Notes under the pieces: model-generated
The model's input: only the letters and a program-made list of their open reading frames with translations
Databases searched by the model: none
Told to the model about the DNA's origin: nothing
Shown: piece after piece, positions 1 through 8,352 of the stretch
Position numbering within the stretch: the stretch's first letter is position 1
Layout of the letters: every line of letters starts with the position of its first letter
DNA from: Massilia rhizosphaerae
Lineage (GTDB): Bacteria > Pseudomonadota > Gammaproteobacteria > Burkholderiales > Burkholderiaceae_D
Length of the DNA: 64,000 nt
Assembly (NCBI RefSeq): GCF_016093545.1
Contig: NZ_JADKYX010000001.1
Location: 1-64,000 of the forward strand
Direction: 5' to 3'
Made by a program: the position numbers and the translations under genes

Positions 1-86
1 GGAAGATGCCGCAGCGTACGTGGAAGCAGGCCGCCAACCAATTCGCCATCATGTTCGGCGAACGCTTCACAAACGCAATTACCTAA
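1..86 (+). CDS. IS256-family transposase, C-terminal fragment
   Basis: The frame is open from the window edge (codons begin at base 3) to a TAA at 84-86 and yields 27 residues ending in NQFAIMFGERFTNAIT. A C-terminal Asn-Gln-Phe-Ala-Ile-x-Phe block is typical of IS256 (mutator-type) transposases, which are DDE enzymes. The catalytic residues lie outside the window, so activity cannot be judged. The assignment rests on this short tail and on the inverted-repeat-like sequence after it. Confidence 0.5.
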   Translation, partial: KMPQRTWKQAANQFAIMFGERFTNAIT

Positions 87-127
87 CTACGAATTCTGGC
101 CCCGCACACAGAATTTCTGACAGGTCC
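1..127 (+). mobile_element. Right end of an IS256-like insertion sequence (left part outside window)
   Basis: The window opens inside a reading frame whose tail resembles IS256-family transposases. About 40 bp after its stop lies a stretch (around 97-127) with the motif CACACAGAATTTCTGACAGG, which resembles the terminal inverted repeat of that family. The reverse complement of this stretch encodes the last residues of the adjoining minus-strand gene, as expected if the element inserted into that gene. The outer boundary near 127 is estimated because the left end, the target duplication and the uninterrupted gene are not visible. Confidence 0.55.
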
Positions 128-397
128 CTCAAGATAACACCGCCACTTGTCCTGGGCGCGGTCCCTGTTGGCACAACACAACCAGTATTCGTCATCATCT
201 TCGGTGACGTATTCGATGAACCAGCCCCAATCCTCGTGCTGAGGATACGACGTCAACGTCCCGCGTTGTGTAAGCTTTCGGGAAAGCCAGAAGGCAAGCT
301 CAGCCCCGTATCTGCCGGGATTGACTTGGGCTTCGTCAGGCAGATACGGGGCAAACATTTTTGACTCAAAGTCGACGCTGGTTTCCATGCGGTTCAT
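83..397 (-). CDS. Hypothetical protein, C-terminus truncated by an insertion sequence
   Basis: This 104-residue protein belongs to no family I recognise. It is acidic and rich in Trp and Tyr in the middle (EDWGWFIEYVTEDDDEYWLCC), looking like a small soluble cytoplasmic protein. The last dozen or so codons (from about base 127 down to 83) read through the inverted-repeat-like end of the neighbouring IS256-type element and stop there. The native C-terminus is therefore probably lost. Two start codons are possible (397 and 388), neither with a clear ribosome site. It is probably a broken remnant, though a functional truncated protein cannot be excluded. Confidence 0.55.
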   Translation of the reverse strand: MNRMETSVDFESKMFAPYLPDEAQVNPGRYGAELAFWLSRKLTQRGTLTSYPQHEDWGWFIEYVTEDDDEYWLCCANRDRAQDKWRCYLEGPVRNSVCGARIRS

Positions 398-558
398 TTA
401 TTCGAATTTGCACTAACGAGAGACGCGATCGTGCGCCCCCTGGCCATCAATATGTTCCCGCTTCGAAGCCGAGACCGCATCGCAAACCCTCTGCGGCCGC
501 CGACGGATGTTTTCAAATCGAAAGACACTCTCGAGGTCGGGCATCGGTCGGACGACCA

Positions 559-1050
559 TTACTGTCGCTCATGGCGAACGACCGTGAACTGCTCTTCAGG
601 ACAAGGCTCGGTAAAGTAAGCCAACAGCGCATCGAAGGTCGCCTCATCCTGCAATGTATCGTCGGGATTGCCCGCCCGGCGCTGCTTGAGCTGGCGCTTG
701 CAGGTGTCGTTGGACGCAACCAGATAGTGCAGGCGGTGGGGCGCACCCGACTGTTCGATCAGTTGCCGGAACCAGGCACGCTGGCCTGTCGTATTGGCGG
801 GGAAATCGAGGACGACGGGGACGCCATGGCGCAGGAGTTCGCAGACGTGGTCGGTCAAAGCGAGCTTGATGCGGCCGGACAAGGCGACATAAGCTGCCAA
901 GTCGACCACTTCCTTCGGATACAGCCGGCGCAGGAGCTCATCCTCGGACAATAGGACCGCCGCATGGGATACGGCCAATGCTTTCGCCAGGGTCGACTTC
1001 CCGGCGCCCATTTTTCCGCACATGAAGTGCAAACCGCCTGTATCGCTCAT
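559..1050 (-). CDS. P-loop AAA/kinase-like ATPase
   Basis: The 163-residue protein starts with a beta strand followed by a Walker A motif, GKMGAGKST (about residues 12-20). This is the architecture of small P-loop kinases and zeta-toxin-like or predicted-kinase ATPases. A later hydrophobic strand with Asp (VPVVLDFPANTT) is placed like Walker B/substrate-binding segments of such kinases, and a Cys/Arg-rich lid (CKRQLKQRRAG) follows. I chose the ATG at 1050 because it puts the P-loop near the N-terminus and a GGGTCG precedes it. An in-frame ATG at 1074 is the alternative. The substrate is unknown, and the gene stands alone. Confidence 0.75.
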   Translation of the reverse strand: MSDTGGLHFMCGKMGAGKSTLAKALAVSHAAVLLSEDELLRRLYPKEVVDLAAYVALSGRIKLALTDHVCELLRHGVPVVLDFPANTTGQRAWFRQLIEQSGAPHRLHYLVASNDTCKRQLKQRRAGNPDDTLQDEATFDALLAYFTEPCPEEQFTVVRHERQ

Positions 1051-1247
1051 CGAAAACGTCGACCCCCGTGTCATGGTGTGTTGGTCAGGCAGGCGTCGCG
1101 CGACGTTAAAGTCCGTTCGCCATGTCTCCGGCACGAGCATAACAGGTTGCCGAATCGGAAAAGTCGCCGAATGTCACGACGGACGGCAACGATCCAATGA
1201 AGGGGGCGCGCCGCGCGCCTGCGCCACAGGGGCGAACGGCCGGCGCT

Positions 1248-1805
1248 TCAAGCCTCGGGCGGCGGCTGCAGGGCGGCCCGTACTGCGGCGAGAATGCCGT
1301 CCGACGCGGCCGGATCCGACACGGCGCGCGCCAGCGTGAGGGCGCCGACCATCGCGGCGAGCGCCACGATGCCCTCGTCGCCGGGGGCGGCAGCCAGCTT
1401 GCAGTCGGCCAGCAGGGCCGTCATGCGCGCCACCATCGCGTCGGCGGTGGCGCTGGGCTGGCCGCGCAGGCCCAGTTCGGCGGCCAGCGTGGGCAGCGGG
1501 CAGCCTTCGCCCGGCTCGTCGCGGTGCTGGGCGGACAGGTAATGGTCGATGACGGCGCGCGCGGGCGTGGCGGCCGCTGGCGCCTGCCAGCGTTCCAGCG
1601 TCTGCTCGGCGGCAGCTTCCAGCGAAGCCTGCACGAGCGCGTCCTTGGATTGGAAATGGGCGTAGAAGCCGCCGTGGGTCAGGCCGAGCGCCTTCATCAG
1701 CGGCACCAGGCCGGTGCCCTCGATGCCGTCCTTGCGGAAGCGGCGCGCGGCTTCGCCGATGATGCGCTGGCGCGTTTCGGCCTTATGGTTACTCGAGTAA
1801 CGCAT
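1248..1805 (-). CDS. TetR/AcrR-family transcriptional regulator
   Basis: The 185-residue protein has an N-terminal TetR helix-turn-helix (about residues 10-55; TRQRIIGEAARRFRKDGIEGTG... followed by THGGFYAHFQSKDAL, the usual recognition-helix region). A helical ligand-binding domain follows. TetR proteins are usually repressors released by a small ligand. No exporter or enzyme is divergent from it and the next gene on its own strand is far off, so the target is unknown. A perfect palindrome overlaps codons 3-6 and could be its own operator. Confidence 0.88.
   Translation of the reverse strand: MRYSSNHKAETRQRIIGEAARRFRKDGIEGTGLVPLMKALGLTHGGFYAHFQSKDALVQASLEAAAEQTLERWQAPAAATPARAVIDHYLSAQHRDEPGEGCPLPTLAAELGLRGQPSATADAMVARMTALLADCKLAAAPGDEGIVALAAMVGALTLARAVSDPAASDGILAAVRAALQPPPEA
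1788..1801. promoter_or_regulatory. Perfect 14-bp palindrome at the tetR start, possible operator
   Basis: GTTACTCGAGTAAC is a perfect 14-bp palindrome covering codons 3-6 of the TetR gene. TetR proteins bind palindromes of about this size and often autoregulate, so it could be the operator. The position inside the coding start is unusual, and codon use for Tyr-Ser-Ser-Asn could produce it by chance. Confidence 0.3.
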
Positions 1806-2005
1806 GCTTATGGGGTTGGTATGCAGTGATTGGATACGGTCCGTGCGGCCGAGAACGACGGACCCATTGGCGCGGGCGCGTCAATTAAATTTGGCAACGT
1901 CCCGTGTCACGATTTTAAGCCCTTGCGTGGGATTCCACAATTCCGGCCATCAATTTGCCGGATTTGGTGTTGCATTGCACCGTACGTACATATGTTTCTG
2001 TGTGG

Positions 2006-3907
2006 CTATTTGGCTGCTTCGGCCGCCGCCAGCGGCGCCGAGGCGGCTCCGTGCCGGCGCAGGTAGGCGGCGCTGGCGTCGGCGTCCAGCGGCTTGCTGA
2101 AGTAGTCGCCCTGGATCTGGTCGCATCCCGCGCTGCGCAGGGCCGCGAGCTGCTCGTCCGTTTCGACGCCCTCGGCGATGACTTCCAGGTGCAGGGTATG
2201 CGCCATGGCGACGATCGCTTTTATCATCGCGAGCGATTCGGCGCTCTGGTGCACGTCGAGGACGAAGGAACGGTCGACCTTGAGCTTGTCGACGGGCAGG
2301 CGCTTGAGGTAGCTGAGGCTCGAGTAGCCGGTGCCGAAGTCGTCGATGCTCAGGGTGGTGCCGAGGTCGCGCAACTGGCGCATCAGGTCTGCGGCGCGGC
2401 CCGGGTCGTCCATCGAGATGCTCTCCGTGAGTTCCAGTTCCAGCAGGCGCGGGGGCAGGCCGGATTCGCGCAGCACGGTGGACACGAGGGCCACGACGTC
2501 CGTGCCGAGGAACTGTTTGCCGGACAGGTTAACGGCCACCGGCGCGTCCGGCACGCCGGCTTCGCTCCACGCGCGGCGCTGGGCCACGGCCGTGCGCAGC
2601 ACCCATTCGCCGAGCGGGACGACGAGGCCGGACTCCTCGGCGATCGGGATGAATTCGGCGGGCGAGATCGCGCCGTGTTCCGGATGCTTCCAGCGCACGA
2701 GCACTTCCAGGCCGGCCACGCCGCCCGTGTGCAGGTCGGTCTTGGGCTGGTAGTTCAGCGACAGCTCGTTGCGTTCGATGGCGTGGCGCAGCTGGTTTTC
2801 CAGCGTGAGCTTGCGCTGCGACGCCTGGTACAGCTCTTCCGAATAGCGCTGGATCTGGCCGCCGCCCAGGGCCTTGGCGCGGCGCACGGCCATCGTCGCG
2901 TTGTTGAGCAGGACGTCGCCGTCCGCGCCGTCTTCCGGAAAGATCGCGTAGCCGATGCTGCACGTGAGCGGGATCGCGCCGCCGGGCGCCTTGAATTCGC
3001 GGGTGACCGCCTGCAGCAACTGGCGCAGGCGGTCGCGCGCGACGCTGTCGTCGCCCAGGCCGGGCAGCAGCACGACGAATTCGTCGCTGCCCGCGCGCGC
3101 CAGCACGTCGCCCGGGCGCAGCAGGTTCTGCAGGCTCCACGTGATCGCGACGAGGGCCTTGTCGCCCGCGTGGTGGCCCAGCAGCTCATTGAGGCGCTTG
3201 AACTTGTCGACGTTGACCGTCGCGACGAGCGTGTGGCGGGCGTCGTTCTTCCACTTGTCCAGGTTGTCGGCGATCGTCTGCACGAGCGCCTGGCGGTTGG
3301 CGAGGCCCGTCAGCGCATCGTGCGTGAGCAGGAACTCGACCTGGCCCGCCGCCGCCGCCAGGTCGGGATTGGCGTTGTCGACGTAGACGTGCGAGTGCAG
3401 GGATTGCGCGGCCGTCGCCAGTTGCCGGAAGTGGATCAGCTGTTCCGTCATGTGCCCCAGGTCGCGCAGGATGTCGAGTTCTTCGTCGGACAGCGTGCGG
3501 GGCACGCGGTCGAGCACGCACAGGGTTCCCAGCGGCATCCGGTCGATCGAATACAGCTGCACCCCGGCGTAGAAACGGATGTGCGGCGGGTTCACGACCA
3601 TCGGGTTGTCGGCGAAGCGCGGGTCCTGCGTCGCGTCCGGGACGATCAGCGGTTCGTGGTCGAGGATCGCGTGGCCGCAGAACGAGACCTCGCGCGACGA
3701 ACCCGTCATGTCGATGCCGCAGCGCGACTTGAACCATTGGTCTTCCTTGTCGACCAGCGACACGAGGGCGATCGGCATCTTCAACAGCCGGCTGGCCATG
3801 CGGGTGATGCGGTCGAAGGCGTCTTCCGGGGCGCTGTGGAGGAGGCGGGTCGCGTGCAGCGCCGTCAGCCGGCGCGCTTCGTCGAGCGGTATGGATGGGG
3901 TCTGCAT
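2006..3907 (-). CDS. GAF-GGDEF-EAL cyclic-di-GMP signalling protein
   Basis: The roughly 633-residue protein has an N-terminal GAF domain (about 20-165), a diguanylate cyclase domain (about 185-350) and an EAL phosphodiesterase domain (about 365-620). The cyclase signature reads AGSDEF instead of GGDEF, although an RxxD inhibitory site (RPGD) lies five residues before it, so synthesis may be weak or absent. The EAL signature is EVLVRW, keeping the essential Glu, and DDFGTGYSS and EGVET are intact, so c-di-GMP hydrolysis is likely. There is no signal peptide or membrane segment, so it acts in the cytoplasm. The start was set at the ATG at 3907; an in-frame start at 3940 is possible. Confidence 0.9.
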   Translation of the reverse strand: MQTPSIPLDEARRLTALHATRLLHSAPEDAFDRITRMASRLLKMPIALVSLVDKEDQWFKSRCGIDMTGSSREVSFCGHAILDHEPLIVPDATQDPRFADNPMVVNPPHIRFYAGVQLYSIDRMPLGTLCVLDRVPRTLSDEELDILRDLGHMTEQLIHFRQLATAAQSLHSHVYVDNANPDLAAAAGQVEFLLTHDALTGLANRQALVQTIADNLDKWKNDARHTLVATVNVDKFKRLNELLGHHAGDKALVAITWSLQNLLRPGDVLARAGSDEFVVLLPGLGDDSVARDRLRQLLQAVTREFKAPGGAIPLTCSIGYAIFPEDGADGDVLLNNATMAVRRAKALGGGQIQRYSEELYQASQRKLTLENQLRHAIERNELSLNYQPKTDLHTGGVAGLEVLVRWKHPEHGAISPAEFIPIAEESGLVVPLGEWVLRTAVAQRRAWSEAGVPDAPVAVNLSGKQFLGTDVVALVSTVLRESGLPPRLLELELTESISMDDPGRAADLMRQLRDLGTTLSIDDFGTGYSSLSYLKRLPVDKLKVDRSFVLDVHQSAESLAMIKAIVAMAHTLHLEVIAEGVETDEQLAALRSAGCDQIQGDYFSKPLDADASAAYLRRHGAASAPLAAAEAAK

Positions 3908-3999
3908 GACGTGACTTGTTCGTGCTGTTCTACGCCACATTCTGCCATGGACGGCAAAGCCGAGGCACGAGCTTGGCGCGGCGTTGTCGCCCGGTATGT

Positions 4000-4899
4000 T
4001 CAGGCCGGACGGAAGCGCTGCACGAGCCAGTCCGCGAACACCCGCACGCGTGCCGACAACTGGCGCGCCTGCGGATACAGCACGGAGACGGGGATCGTCG
4101 GCGGCGGCACGTCGGCGAGCACCTCGACGAGCTGCCCGCCCGCGAGCTGCTCGGCGATGCGGTAGCGCGGCACCTGCACGAGGCCCAGGCCGGCGAGGGC
4201 CGCCGCCGTGTAGGCTTCCGTACCGGTGACGGAGACGACGCCGGGCGGCGTCGCCAGTTTCAGCCCCGCGTCCGTCATGAATTCCAGCGGATACGGCCGG
4301 CCCGTCGCCGTCGACACGTAGTGCACGGCCTGGTGGCGCGCCAGGTCGGCCAGCGTGGCGGGCGTGCCGCAGCGCGCCAGGTAGGCGGGGCTCGCGACCG
4401 TAACCTGTTCCAGGTCGGCGGCGCGCCGCGCCACCATCGACGAGTCGTGCAACTGGCCGGCGCGCAGCACGCAGTCGACGCCTTCGCGCACGAGGTCGAC
4501 GAGGCGGTCGTCCTCCCCCACGTACAGCTGGATGCGCGGATAGCGGGCGAGGAAGGCGGGCAGCGCCGGGAAGACGAAGTAGCGCGCGAGCGTCGGCTGC
4601 AGGTTCACGCGCAGCAGGCCGGCCGGTTCGCTGCCGCGGAACGCGTCTTCCGCTTCATCGAGGTCGGCCAGCAGGCGCACGCACCGTTCGTAGTACGCGG
4701 CGCCGTCCTGCGTGGGCGCGACGGCGCGCGTCGTGCGTTCCAACAGGCGCGTGCCGAGACGCTGTTCCAGCCGCTTGATGGCGTTGGTGGCGGTGGCGCG
4801 CGGGATCAGGAGGTCCTCGGCGGCCTGCGTGAAACTGCGGCGTTCGACGATACGGACGAAAATCTGCATCTCCTGGAACCGGTCCATCTGCGCCGACAT
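4000..4899 (-). CDS. LysR-family transcriptional regulator
   Basis: The 299-residue protein has a LysR winged helix-turn-helix at about residues 5-65 (FVRIVERRSFTQAAEDL, then ATATNAIKRLEQRLG) and a periplasmic-binding-like effector domain. The ATG at 4899 is supported by a strong AGGAGG ribosome site. It begins 29 bp after the stop of the SDR gene upstream on the same strand, so it is probably the last gene of a three-gene unit with two SDR oxidoreductases (5830-6588 and 4929-5819). LysR genes are more often divergent from their targets. Such proteins usually need a small co-inducer, here unknown. Confidence 0.9.
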   Translation of the reverse strand: MSAQMDRFQEMQIFVRIVERRSFTQAAEDLLIPRATATNAIKRLEQRLGTRLLERTTRAVAPTQDGAAYYERCVRLLADLDEAEDAFRGSEPAGLLRVNLQPTLARYFVFPALPAFLARYPRIQLYVGEDDRLVDLVREGVDCVLRAGQLHDSSMVARRAADLEQVTVASPAYLARCGTPATLADLARHQAVHYVSTATGRPYPLEFMTDAGLKLATPPGVVSVTGTEAYTAAALAGLGLVQVPRYRIAEQLAGGQLVEVLADVPPPTIPVSVLYPQARQLSARVRVFADWLVQRFRPA

Positions 4900-4928
4900 G
4901 CGTGCCACCTCCTGACGTTGACGCCCGA

Positions 4929-5819
4929 TTATACGGTGGGGCGCAGCAGGTCGGCGATGCCGATGCGGCGCGCGAAGTCCACGCGCACGGCTTCCGCCAC
5001 CTCCAGCACTTCGCGCGCGCCGTCGCCGACGAAGTCGACTACCGTGCGGAACGGCCGTTGCCCGCGCGGCAGGCCGACGACCCGTACCAACTCGTCCGCC
5101 ACTGCCTGCGGATCGGCTTCCGGCGGCGTGAGCGCGTCGAGCCGTTCGCCCACCTGGTCCAGCACCCCGTCGTAGCGGGCGTACGCGGCGGCGCGGTCGG
5201 CGTCGCCCGGCTTGCCGGCGCTGGAAAAGTGCTCGGTGCCGCGCGTGAAGGCGCCGGGGACCATGATCGCCGTCTCGATGCCGAAGCGCGCGACCTCGTA
5301 CGACAGCGACACCGCGAGCGAATCCATCGCTGCCTTCGCGGCGCCGTAGGGGCCGATGAAAGGCGGGAAGCCGCCCTTGGCCGTCGTGCTGGAGACCCAC
5401 AGGAGCAGGCCCGACTCCTGGGCGCGCAGGCGGGGCAGGGCGGCGCGCAGCACGCGCTGGGCGCCGAGGAAGTTCGTGTCCAGCACGTGCATGACTTCCT
5501 CCGCCGTGAAGGCTTCCGCCGGCCCGACGACGAGGTGGCCCGCGTTCTGCACGACGACGTCCAGCCGCCCCTGGTCCGCGACGACCGCCGCCACGGCCGC
5601 GTCGCACGATGCCTGCGACAGCACGTCGAGTTCGAGCGGCCGCAGGTCGGCGCCGTGCGCCCGCGCCCAGTCGCGCGCCTCGGCCGCGCGGTGCTGGTTG
5701 CGGCCTTCGATGTCGCGCATCGTCGCGTAGACCGTGTGGCCGGCCAGCGCGAGCGCCTGCGCCGAGAGTTTGCCGATGCCGCTGCCGGCGCCCGTGATGA
5801 GGATGATTGCCTGGTTCAT
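4929..5819 (-). CDS. Short-chain dehydrogenase/reductase (SDR)
   Basis: The 296-residue protein is a classical SDR. It has the NAD(P) motif TGAGSGIG near residue 10, an NAG motif (VVVQNAGH) and a catalytic Tyr-x3-Lys in YGAAK, with the Ser in WVSST ahead of it. The long C-terminal part, with no membrane segment, suggests a soluble oxidoreductase. The ATG at 5819 is preceded by a GAGGGGA ribosome site. It starts 10 bp after the stop of the next SDR upstream, so the two are very likely co-transcribed. The substrate cannot be told. Confidence 0.9.
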   Translation of the reverse strand: MNQAIILITGAGSGIGKLSAQALALAGHTVYATMRDIEGRNQHRAAEARDWARAHGADLRPLELDVLSQASCDAAVAAVVADQGRLDVVVQNAGHLVVGPAEAFTAEEVMHVLDTNFLGAQRVLRAALPRLRAQESGLLLWVSSTTAKGGFPPFIGPYGAAKAAMDSLAVSLSYEVARFGIETAIMVPGAFTRGTEHFSSAGKPGDADRAAAYARYDGVLDQVGERLDALTPPEADPQAVADELVRVVGLPRGQRPFRTVVDFVGDGAREVLEVAEAVRVDFARRIGIADLLRPTV

Positions 5820-5829
5820 GGCCGTCCCC

Positions 5830-6588
5830 TCAGGCGATGCCGCCGTTGGCGCGCAGGACCTGGCCATTGACCCAAGCCCCGTCCGGGCCGGCCAGGAAGG
5901 ACACGACGCCGGCGATGTCCTCGGGCTCGCCCAGGCGTTCCAGCGGCGCCATCTTCGCGAAGTGCTCGACCTGCTCGTCGGATTTCCCGTTCAGGAACAG
6001 CTCCGTGGCGACGGGGCCCGGCGCCACGGCGTTGCAGGTGATGCCGCGGCCGCGCAGCTCTTTCGCGAACACGCGGGTCAGCGCTTCGACGGCGCCCTTC
6101 GTGGCCGCGTACACGCCGTAGGTGGGCGGCGCCATGTGCAGGATGCTCGTCGAGAAGTTGACGATGCGCCCGCCCTCGGCCAGGCGCGAAGCGGCGGCGC
6201 GCATCGTGTTGAACGTGCCGGTGACGTTGATGGCCATCGTGCGCTCGAACACCTCGTCGCTCGTCTCCGCGATCGTCACGTAGGGCAGGATGCCGGCGTT
6301 GTTGACGAGGACGTCGATGCGGCCGAGCGTCTTCTCGATCGTCGCGAACATGGCGTGCACGTCGGCGACGCTGGCGACGTCCGCCCGCACCGCGATGGCG
6401 CGGCCGCCGGCCTGTTCGATGGCGGCGACGGTGGCGTTGGCCGCCGCTTCGTTGCCGGCATAGTTGACGGCGACGGCGTATCCGTCGGCGGCGAGGCGCT
6501 TGGCGACGGCGGCGCCGATGCCGCGCGAGGCGCCGGTGACGAGTGCGACGCGGGTGGTTTGCCGAGCCTGGGTGTGTTGGGTGTTCAT
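5830..6588 (-). CDS. SDR oxidoreductase, FabG-like
   Basis: The 252-residue protein is a classical SDR with the cofactor motif TGASRGIG (about residues 18-25), an NNAG motif, Ser in VNFSTS and YAATK as the catalytic Tyr-Lys pair. Its size and C-terminal GPDGAWVNGQVLRANGG block match FabG/glucose-dehydrogenase-like SDRs. The Arg after the glycine motif and the ADVAS segment favour NADP(H), an inference only. The start at 6588 follows a strong AAGGAGG site. It is the first gene of the SDR-SDR-LysR unit and is divergent from another SDR at 6807, so the 218-bp gap holds both promoters. Confidence 0.9.
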   Translation of the reverse strand: MNTQHTQARQTTRVALVTGASRGIGAAVAKRLAADGYAVAVNYAGNEAAANATVAAIEQAGGRAIAVRADVASVADVHAMFATIEKTLGRIDVLVNNAGILPYVTIAETSDEVFERTMAINVTGTFNTMRAAASRLAEGGRIVNFSTSILHMAPPTYGVYAATKGAVEALTRVFAKELRGRGITCNAVAPGPVATELFLNGKSDEQVEHFAKMAPLERLGEPEDIAGVVSFLAGPDGAWVNGQVLRANGGIA

Positions 6589-6806
6589 GGTGACCTCCTT
6601 GGTTGACAGTGAGGTCATGATGATTGATTTTCGTTAGTGGATAATCTGCCGTAGGATGGCTTTAGTATTCCGTTTGTGATAACAATTGGCCCGGCAGAGA
6701 AACGGCGGCCCGAACCGAGGGGCAGGGCGCGCACGATTGGCTGGAGTCACGTCCTTGGGTTAACATTTGTGCAGGACGGCCCGCGGCGGGCACCAGGGAG
6801 ACCACC

Positions 6807-7535
6807 ATGAAAGCGATCATCACCGGCCACACCAGGGGCCTCGGCGCCGCGCTCGCCGGCAACCTGCTGGCGCGCGGGGTGCCTGTGCTCGGCCTGGCCC
6901 GCGGCCGCGCGCCCGATCTGGCGGACGCGTATCCCGACCTGTTCGAAGAAGTGGAACTCGACCTGGCCGACAGCGCCGCGCTGGCCGGCTGGCTCGCGAG
7001 CGGGGCGCTCGGCGATTACCTGGACGGCACGGGCGCCGTCCTGCTGTTGAATAATGCGGGCATGGTCAGCCCAGTGGGACCGCTCGACGCCCAGGATCCG
7101 CAGGCCGTGCTGCGCGCCGTGCAGCTGAACGTGGCGGCGCCGATGGCATTGGCGGCGGCCGTCGTGCGCGCCAGCGACGGCGCGCAGCGGCGCATCCTGC
7201 ACATCTCAAGCGGCGCGGGCCGCAACGCCTATCCGGGCTGGAGCGTCTACTGCGCCACCAAGGCGGCGCTCGATCATCATGCGCGCGCCGTGGCGCTGGA
7301 CCGCGAACGGGGCGTGCGCATCTGCAGCCTGGCGCCCGGCGTCATCGACACGGGCATGCAGGCCGAGATCCGCGCCGTGTCGGAAGAACGCTTCCCCATG
7401 CGCCAGCGCTTCGTCGACCTCAAGGCGACGGGCGCGCTCCTCGATCCGGACGAATGCGCCGAACACCTGGTCGACTATCTGCTCGGCGCCGGTTTCGGGG
7501 CCGAGGTGATCGCCGACCTGCGCACCTTGTCCTGA
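6807..7535 (+). CDS. SDR oxidoreductase, benzil/sepiapterin-reductase-like
   Basis: The 242-residue protein has a variant cofactor motif, TGHTRGLG, at about residues 6-13, a hydrophobic LLLNNAG motif, Ser in HISSG and YCATK for catalysis. The Arg in the cofactor loop suggests NADPH. The spacing and sequence resemble the sepiapterin/benzil-reductase branch of the SDR family. A GGGAG ribosome site lies just before the ATG. It is transcribed divergently from the SDR-SDR-LysR unit and may share regulation with it. It ends 6 bp from the convergent glutathione-transferase gene. Confidence 0.85.
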   Translation: MKAIITGHTRGLGAALAGNLLARGVPVLGLARGRAPDLADAYPDLFEEVELDLADSAALAGWLASGALGDYLDGTGAVLLLNNAGMVSPVGPLDAQDPQAVLRAVQLNVAAPMALAAAVVRASDGAQRRILHISSGAGRNAYPGWSVYCATKAALDHHARAVALDRERGVRICSLAPGVIDTGMQAEIRAVSEERFPMRQRFVDLKATGALLDPDECAEHLVDYLLGAGFGAEVIADLRTLS

Positions 7536-7541
7536 GCGCGC

Positions 7542-8252
7542 TTACGCGGCCGGCGCGCGCGGGATCTGCAGACCTTCGATGACGGCCGGGCGGGCGCGGA
7601 ACGCCTCCAGCACGCGGCCCACTTCCGGGAAGCGGTCGAAGCCGACGATCTCGCCCGCGTCGTAAAAGCCGATCAGGTTGTTCACCCACGGGAAGGTCGC
7701 GACGTCGGCGATCGTGTACTCGTCGCCCACCATCCAGTCGCGGCCGGCCAGGTGCGCGTCCAGCACGCCCAGCAGGCGCTTCGCTTCGTGCACGTAGCGG
7801 TCGCGCGGGCGCTTGTCCTCGTACTCGCGGCCGGCGAACTTGTGGAAGAACCCCAGCTGGCCGAACATCGGGCCGATGCCGCCCATCTGGAACATCAGCC
7901 ACTGGATCGTCTCGTAGCGGCGCGCCGGGTCGGCCGGGAGCAGCTTGCCGGTCTTCTCCGCCAGGTACAGCAGGATCGCGCCCGATTCGAACAAGGGCAG
8001 CGGCTTGCCGTCCGGGCCGTTGGGGTCGATGATCGCGGGGATCTTGTTGTTCGGGTTCAGCGACATGAATTCCGGCGTCGTCTGCTCGTTCTGGTCGAAC
8101 GCGATGCGGTGCGCCTCGTACGGCAACCCGATCTCTTCGAGCATGATCGACACCTTGACGCCGTTCGGCGTCGGCAGCGAATACAGCTGCAGGCGGTCGG
8201 GGTGCCGGGCGGGCCAGCGCTGCGTGATGAGGAATGGGTTCAGGTCGGTCAC
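7542..8252 (-). CDS. Glutathione S-transferase, YfcG/Ure2p-like disulfide-bond oxidoreductase
   Basis: The 236-residue protein has an N-terminal thioredoxin-fold GST domain (about 15-100) with the TPNGVKV motif typical of YfcG/YghU (Ure2p-like) enzymes. The glutathione-binding region NKIPAI and FESGAILLYLAEKTG follow, then a helical C-terminal domain (about 105-225). Members use glutathione for disulfide or peroxide reduction. The start is taken as the GTG at 8252, because AGGAGA lies 7 nt upstream and the remaining N-terminus matches the family length. A longer open frame upstream has no ribosome site. Confidence 0.88.
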   Translation of the reverse strand: MTDLNPFLITQRWPARHPDRLQLYSLPTPNGVKVSIMLEEIGLPYEAHRIAFDQNEQTTPEFMSLNPNNKIPAIIDPNGPDGKPLPLFESGAILLYLAEKTGKLLPADPARRYETIQWLMFQMGGIGPMFGQLGFFHKFAGREYEDKRPRDRYVHEAKRLLGVLDAHLAGRDWMVGDEYTIADVATFPWVNNLIGFYDAGEIVGFDRFPEVGRVLEAFRARPAVIEGLQIPRAPAA

Positions 8253-8352
8253 TGGGAATCTCCTGTCGATTGGACTGCGTTGATTGTACTCAACATAGGC
8301 TTTCGCTGCGGGTGGGAGCATACATCTTGGTCTTGGGCAACGATGGGGAGCC

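Noticed and set aside
1955..4165. Plus-strand 736-codon open frame
   Set aside because: It lies opposite the GAF-GGDEF-EAL gene, is extremely rich in Arg, Val and Ala, and has no domain; a typical GC-rich antisense shadow.
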